A stretch of DNA of 7,420 nt, taken from contig JAEDMD010000092.1 in the NCBI GenBank assembly GCA_016303195.1, positions 1 to 7,420 on the forward strand, in the 5' to 3' direction. Origin of the DNA: Oscillospiraceae bacterium. Lineage in GTDB: Bacteria > Bacillota > Clostridia > Oscillospirales > Ruminococcaceae. Both the position numbers and the translations under genes were made by a program. How positions within the stretch are numbered: the first letter of the stretch is position 1; every line of letters begins with the position of its first letter. A model generated the notes under the pieces. The model made no database searches. It was given only the letters and a program-made list of their open reading frames with translations, and was not told the origin of the DNA. Of this stretch, positions 5,568 through 7,420 are shown piece after piece.

Positions 5568-6515
5568 GTGCCAATCAGAATACCATCAGAGTTACCAGCA
5601 TTCAAAACGCTTGGAGAAGAAAATATTTTCGTAATGTCAAAGGAAAGGGCTGAGCATCAGGACATCCGTCCGCTTAAAGTCATCATCCTCAACATTATGC
5701 CAAAGAAGATCGAAACAGAGAGCCAGCTTATGAGACTGCTCAGTAATACACCTTTGCAGGTGGATGTTGAACTGCTCCAGATGGCTTCTCATGTCTCAAA
5801 AAACACATCAAGCAATCATATGACTGCTTTCTATAAAACATTTGACGAGATAAAGGATAACCGCTATGACGGTATGATAATCACAGGTGCGCCTGTTGAG
5901 CTTCTCGAATATGAGGAAGTTGACTACTGGAAAGAGATATGCGAGATAATGGAATGGTCAAAGACTCACGTTTTCTCAACTATCTATATCTGCTGGGCAG
6001 CGCAGGCAGGTCTTTACTATCATTACGGCATCCCGAAATATCCTCTCAAACAGAAGATGTTCGGTATTTTCCCTCACAGGGCTGTTGTCAGCAATTGTCA
6101 GCTTCTCCGTGGATTTGACGATGTCTTCTATGTTCCTCATTCAAGAAATACTGAAGTCCGCCGTGAAGATATTGAGCGTATCCCACAGCTTGAGATACTG
6201 ACAGTTTCAGAATTGGCAGGAGTTCATATCGTTGCAAATAAAAACGGCAGACAGTATTTCATCACAGGACATTCTGAGTATGACAGAGACACTATCGCCA
6301 ACGAGTACAAGCGAGATGTGGACAAGGGTATCGATATACAGATACCTTACAATTATTTCCCCGATGACGACCCTAACAATGTTCCGCTGTTTTCGTGGAG
6401 ATGCACCGCAAATCTCATGTTCTCGAACTGGCTCAATTACTGCGTTTATCAGAAAACTCCCTATAATCTGGACGAGCTTGAAGTCCGCAACTGGAACTGG
6501 GAAACAAGTCTTTAA
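5568..6515 (+). CDS. metA: Homoserine O-acyltransferase (MetA family), probably acetyl-CoA using
   Basis: Acylates the hydroxyl of L-homoserine, the first committed step from homoserine to methionine, in the cytoplasm. The 315-residue length is standard, and the fold is class I glutamine-amidotransferase-like. Visible landmarks: [11 protein letters not shown] (1-11), [10 protein letters not shown] (42-51), the catalytic Cys C142 in [19 protein letters not shown] (165-170), VPHSR (189-193), and H235 and E237 in ITGHSEYD, completing the catalytic Cys-His-Glu set. Residue 111 is Glu (GAPVELLEY). In this family Glu at 111 has been linked to acetyl-CoA use (Bacillus cereus MetA) and Gly to succinyl-CoA use (E. 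coli), so the product is likely O-acetylhomoserine. The start is GTG. The gap of 34 nt from the previous gene is AT-rich but has no SAM riboswitch, T-box or terminator, so expression probably depends on upstream transcription or on a promoter I cannot define. Confidence 0.97.
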   Translation: MPIRIPSELPAFKTLGEENIFVMSKERAEHQDIRPLKVIILNIMPKKIETESQLMRLLSNTPLQVDVELLQMASHVSKNTSSNHMTAFYKTFDEIKDNRYDGMIITGAPVELLEYEEVDYWKEICEIMEWSKTHVFSTIYICWAAQAGLYYHYGIPKYPLKQKMFGIFPHRAVVSNCQLLRGFDDVFYVPHSRNTEVRREDIERIPQLEILTVSELAGVHIVANKNGRQYFITGHSEYDRDTIANEYKRDVDKGIDIQIPYNYFPDDDPNNVPLFSWRCTANLMFSNWLNYCVYQKTPYNLDELEVRNWNWETSL

Positions 6516-6527
6516 AAGGAGAATCAT

Positions 6528-7349
6528 ATGGACGAGCTGAATAATAAGGGCTTTGACGGCGAAAATGGCACACCTTACGAAAATTCGGGAAAGAACAGGC
6601 TTGAAAAAGGCTTTGACAGTGAAAAAGGTACACCATATGAGCAGTGGGGCGGAGATCCTTTCGGAAACAACGATTTCAACAATGCCGAAAACAGTACACA
6701 GTCGCAGTTCGGAAATTCTCTGCCGCAGGGCGATTATCAGAATATCGGACAGCATGAGACTGAAAACGGTATGCCTGTAAAGCAGTTCAGAAATGCTGAG
6801 AATTATCAGCAATACCAGCCGCAGGGAGCGTATTACGGTGAGCCTAATGGATATCCGCAGACACAGCCTAAAAAGAATTCAGGGCTTGCCATTGCCGCAC
6901 TTATCATTTCTTTGATAAATCTGCTGTTTTTCAGAAGTTTTCTCAGCTTTGTGTCAGTGCCGCTCTGCCTGATACTTGCAATAGTTTCGCTCGCTAAAAA
7001 GCACACAGGAAAAGGATTCGCCATTACAGCTATCGTTGTCTCGACGATCTCGCTTATGATATTCCTGTCAGCCGCCGCCGTTGTGGCAAGGATATACCCC
7101 GATTTCAAGTATTTTGCAGAAAATCAGCAACAGATAGTTGAGGATTATGAACGTGACGGTACAATACCTGAGCAGTTCAGCAAATATGAATCTCCACGTT
7201 TCGACAAGTACTGGAATGCAATGGGATATGACGATTTCAGCGGATTCTTCGGCTGGTTCATAAAAGAATATGAAAGAATGTCAGGGCAGACGTACAGCGG
7301 TACTACCACCGAAAAAACGACAAAACCCGACTATCCCATTACGGCATGA
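6528..7349 (+). CDS. DUF4190 domain membrane protein with repeated hydrophilic N-terminus
   Basis: A 273-residue protein of unknown function. Residues 1-117 are hydrophilic, rich in Asn, Gln, Gly and Tyr, and probably disordered; they hold a 20-residue-period repeat. Residues about 119-189 match the DUF4190 layout: a first membrane helix (120-135), a second around 140-155, the positively charged turn AKKHTGKGFAI (156-166) and a third (166-187). Most DUF4190 proteins have a similar core with the KxGxGxAI turn. A C-terminal region (190-273), rich in Tyr, Phe and acidic residues, ends in a Thr/Lys tail and likely lies on the other side of the membrane. There is no signal peptide. AAAAGGAG (6514-6521), overlapping the metA stop, sits 6 nt before the ATG, so the gene is co-expressed with metA. 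The family assignment is fairly safe; the function is not known and the link to methionine synthesis may be positional only. Confidence 0.87.
   Translation: MDELNNKGFDGENGTPYENSGKNRLEKGFDSEKGTPYEQWGGDPFGNNDFNNAENSTQSQFGNSLPQGDYQNIGQHETENGMPVKQFRNAENYQQYQPQGAYYGEPNGYPQTQPKKNSGLAIAALIISLINLLFFRSFLSFVSVPLCLILAIVSLAKKHTGKGFAITAIVVSTISLMIFLSAAAVVARIYPDFKYFAENQQQIVEDYERDGTIPEQFSKYESPRFDKYWNAMGYDDFSGFFGWFIKEYERMSGQTYSGTTTEKTTKPDYPITA
6546..6650 (+). repeat. 60-nt-period coding repeat in the DUF4190 gene
   Basis: Codons 7-21 and 27-41 encode KGFDGENGTPYENSG and KGFDSEKGTPYEQWG: 11 of 15 residues and 33 of 45 bases match, with a 60-nt period. Six of the 11 shared residues use different codons, so the duplication is old and the peptide has been kept. 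A shorter third relative, ENGMPVKQF, occurs at residues 79-87. Confidence 0.75.
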
Positions 7350-7420
7350 GGATTTTTACAGATGAAATAACTAAAAGCCACTTCTGCTTAAGGGGAGTAC
7401 TCATATAGCAGGTTTATATG

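Noticed and set aside
6207..6812. Long open frame on the minus strand opposite metA and the DUF4190 gene
   Set aside because: It crosses two real genes and their junction on the other strand; its hydrophobic residues come from reverse reading of acidic and Asn-rich codons.
7333..7357. Possible intrinsic terminator at the end of the DUF4190 gene
   Set aside because: ATCC and GGAT before a five-T run give only four pairs plus a bulged two-pair extension, and the stem includes the stop codon; too weak to call.
1..7420. CRISPR arrays, tRNA or rRNA genes, insertion sequences, prophage or defence genes
   Set aside because: No direct-repeat arrays, cloverleaf-like segments, transposase motifs or terminal inverted repeats were seen; coding sequence fills almost the whole window.

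Overview
The window is a compact, single-strand stretch of a Gram-positive, Clostridia-type chromosome. Strong AGGAGG-type ribosome binding sites, a moderate GC content and the gene set (scpA, scpB, a DUF2953 protein, the sporulation protein YtfJ/GerW, a D-Ala-D-Ala carboxypeptidase, rluB) point to Oscillospiraceae, and the overall feel is Ruminococcus-like. The genus is an inference from gene order and protein style, not from a database search.

Layout, all on the + strand: (1) the 3' part of an M50 site-2 protease, whose HExxH half lies upstream of the window; (2) scpA and scpB, which overlap by 31 nt and encode the two non-SMC subunits of the SMC condensin-like complex; (3) a membrane-anchored DUF2953 protein with a striking basic-then-acidic linker; (4) ytfJ/gerW; (5) a secreted S11 D-Ala-D-Ala carboxypeptidase with a TTG start; (6) rluB, a 23S rRNA pseudouridine synthase; (7) a small protein of unknown function; (8) metA, a homoserine O-acyltransferase carrying the glutamate linked to acetyl-CoA use; (9) a DUF4190 membrane protein with a repeated N-terminal tail. 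The last 71 nt (7350-7420) hold no gene that can be supported.

Gaps between genes are -31 to 56 nt, and no convincing intrinsic terminator or promoter is visible between any two genes. The simplest reading is one long co-directional transcription unit, or a few overlapping ones. The first six genes are a recognisable Firmicutes neighbourhood joining chromosome segregation, membrane proteolysis, sporulation/germination and peptidoglycan trimming. The last three are more likely accessory to it. The spmA/spmB pair often found between the carboxypeptidase and rluB in spore formers is absent.

Nothing here is an obvious new defence or mobile system. The observations most worth a second look are an RNA stem-loop that buries the ribosome binding site of the carboxypeptidase gene, an in-frame A AAA AAG slippery heptamer in the DUF2953 gene with a -1 stop just downstream, the unexplained 124-residue protein after rluB, and the repeat-built N-terminus of the DUF4190 protein.
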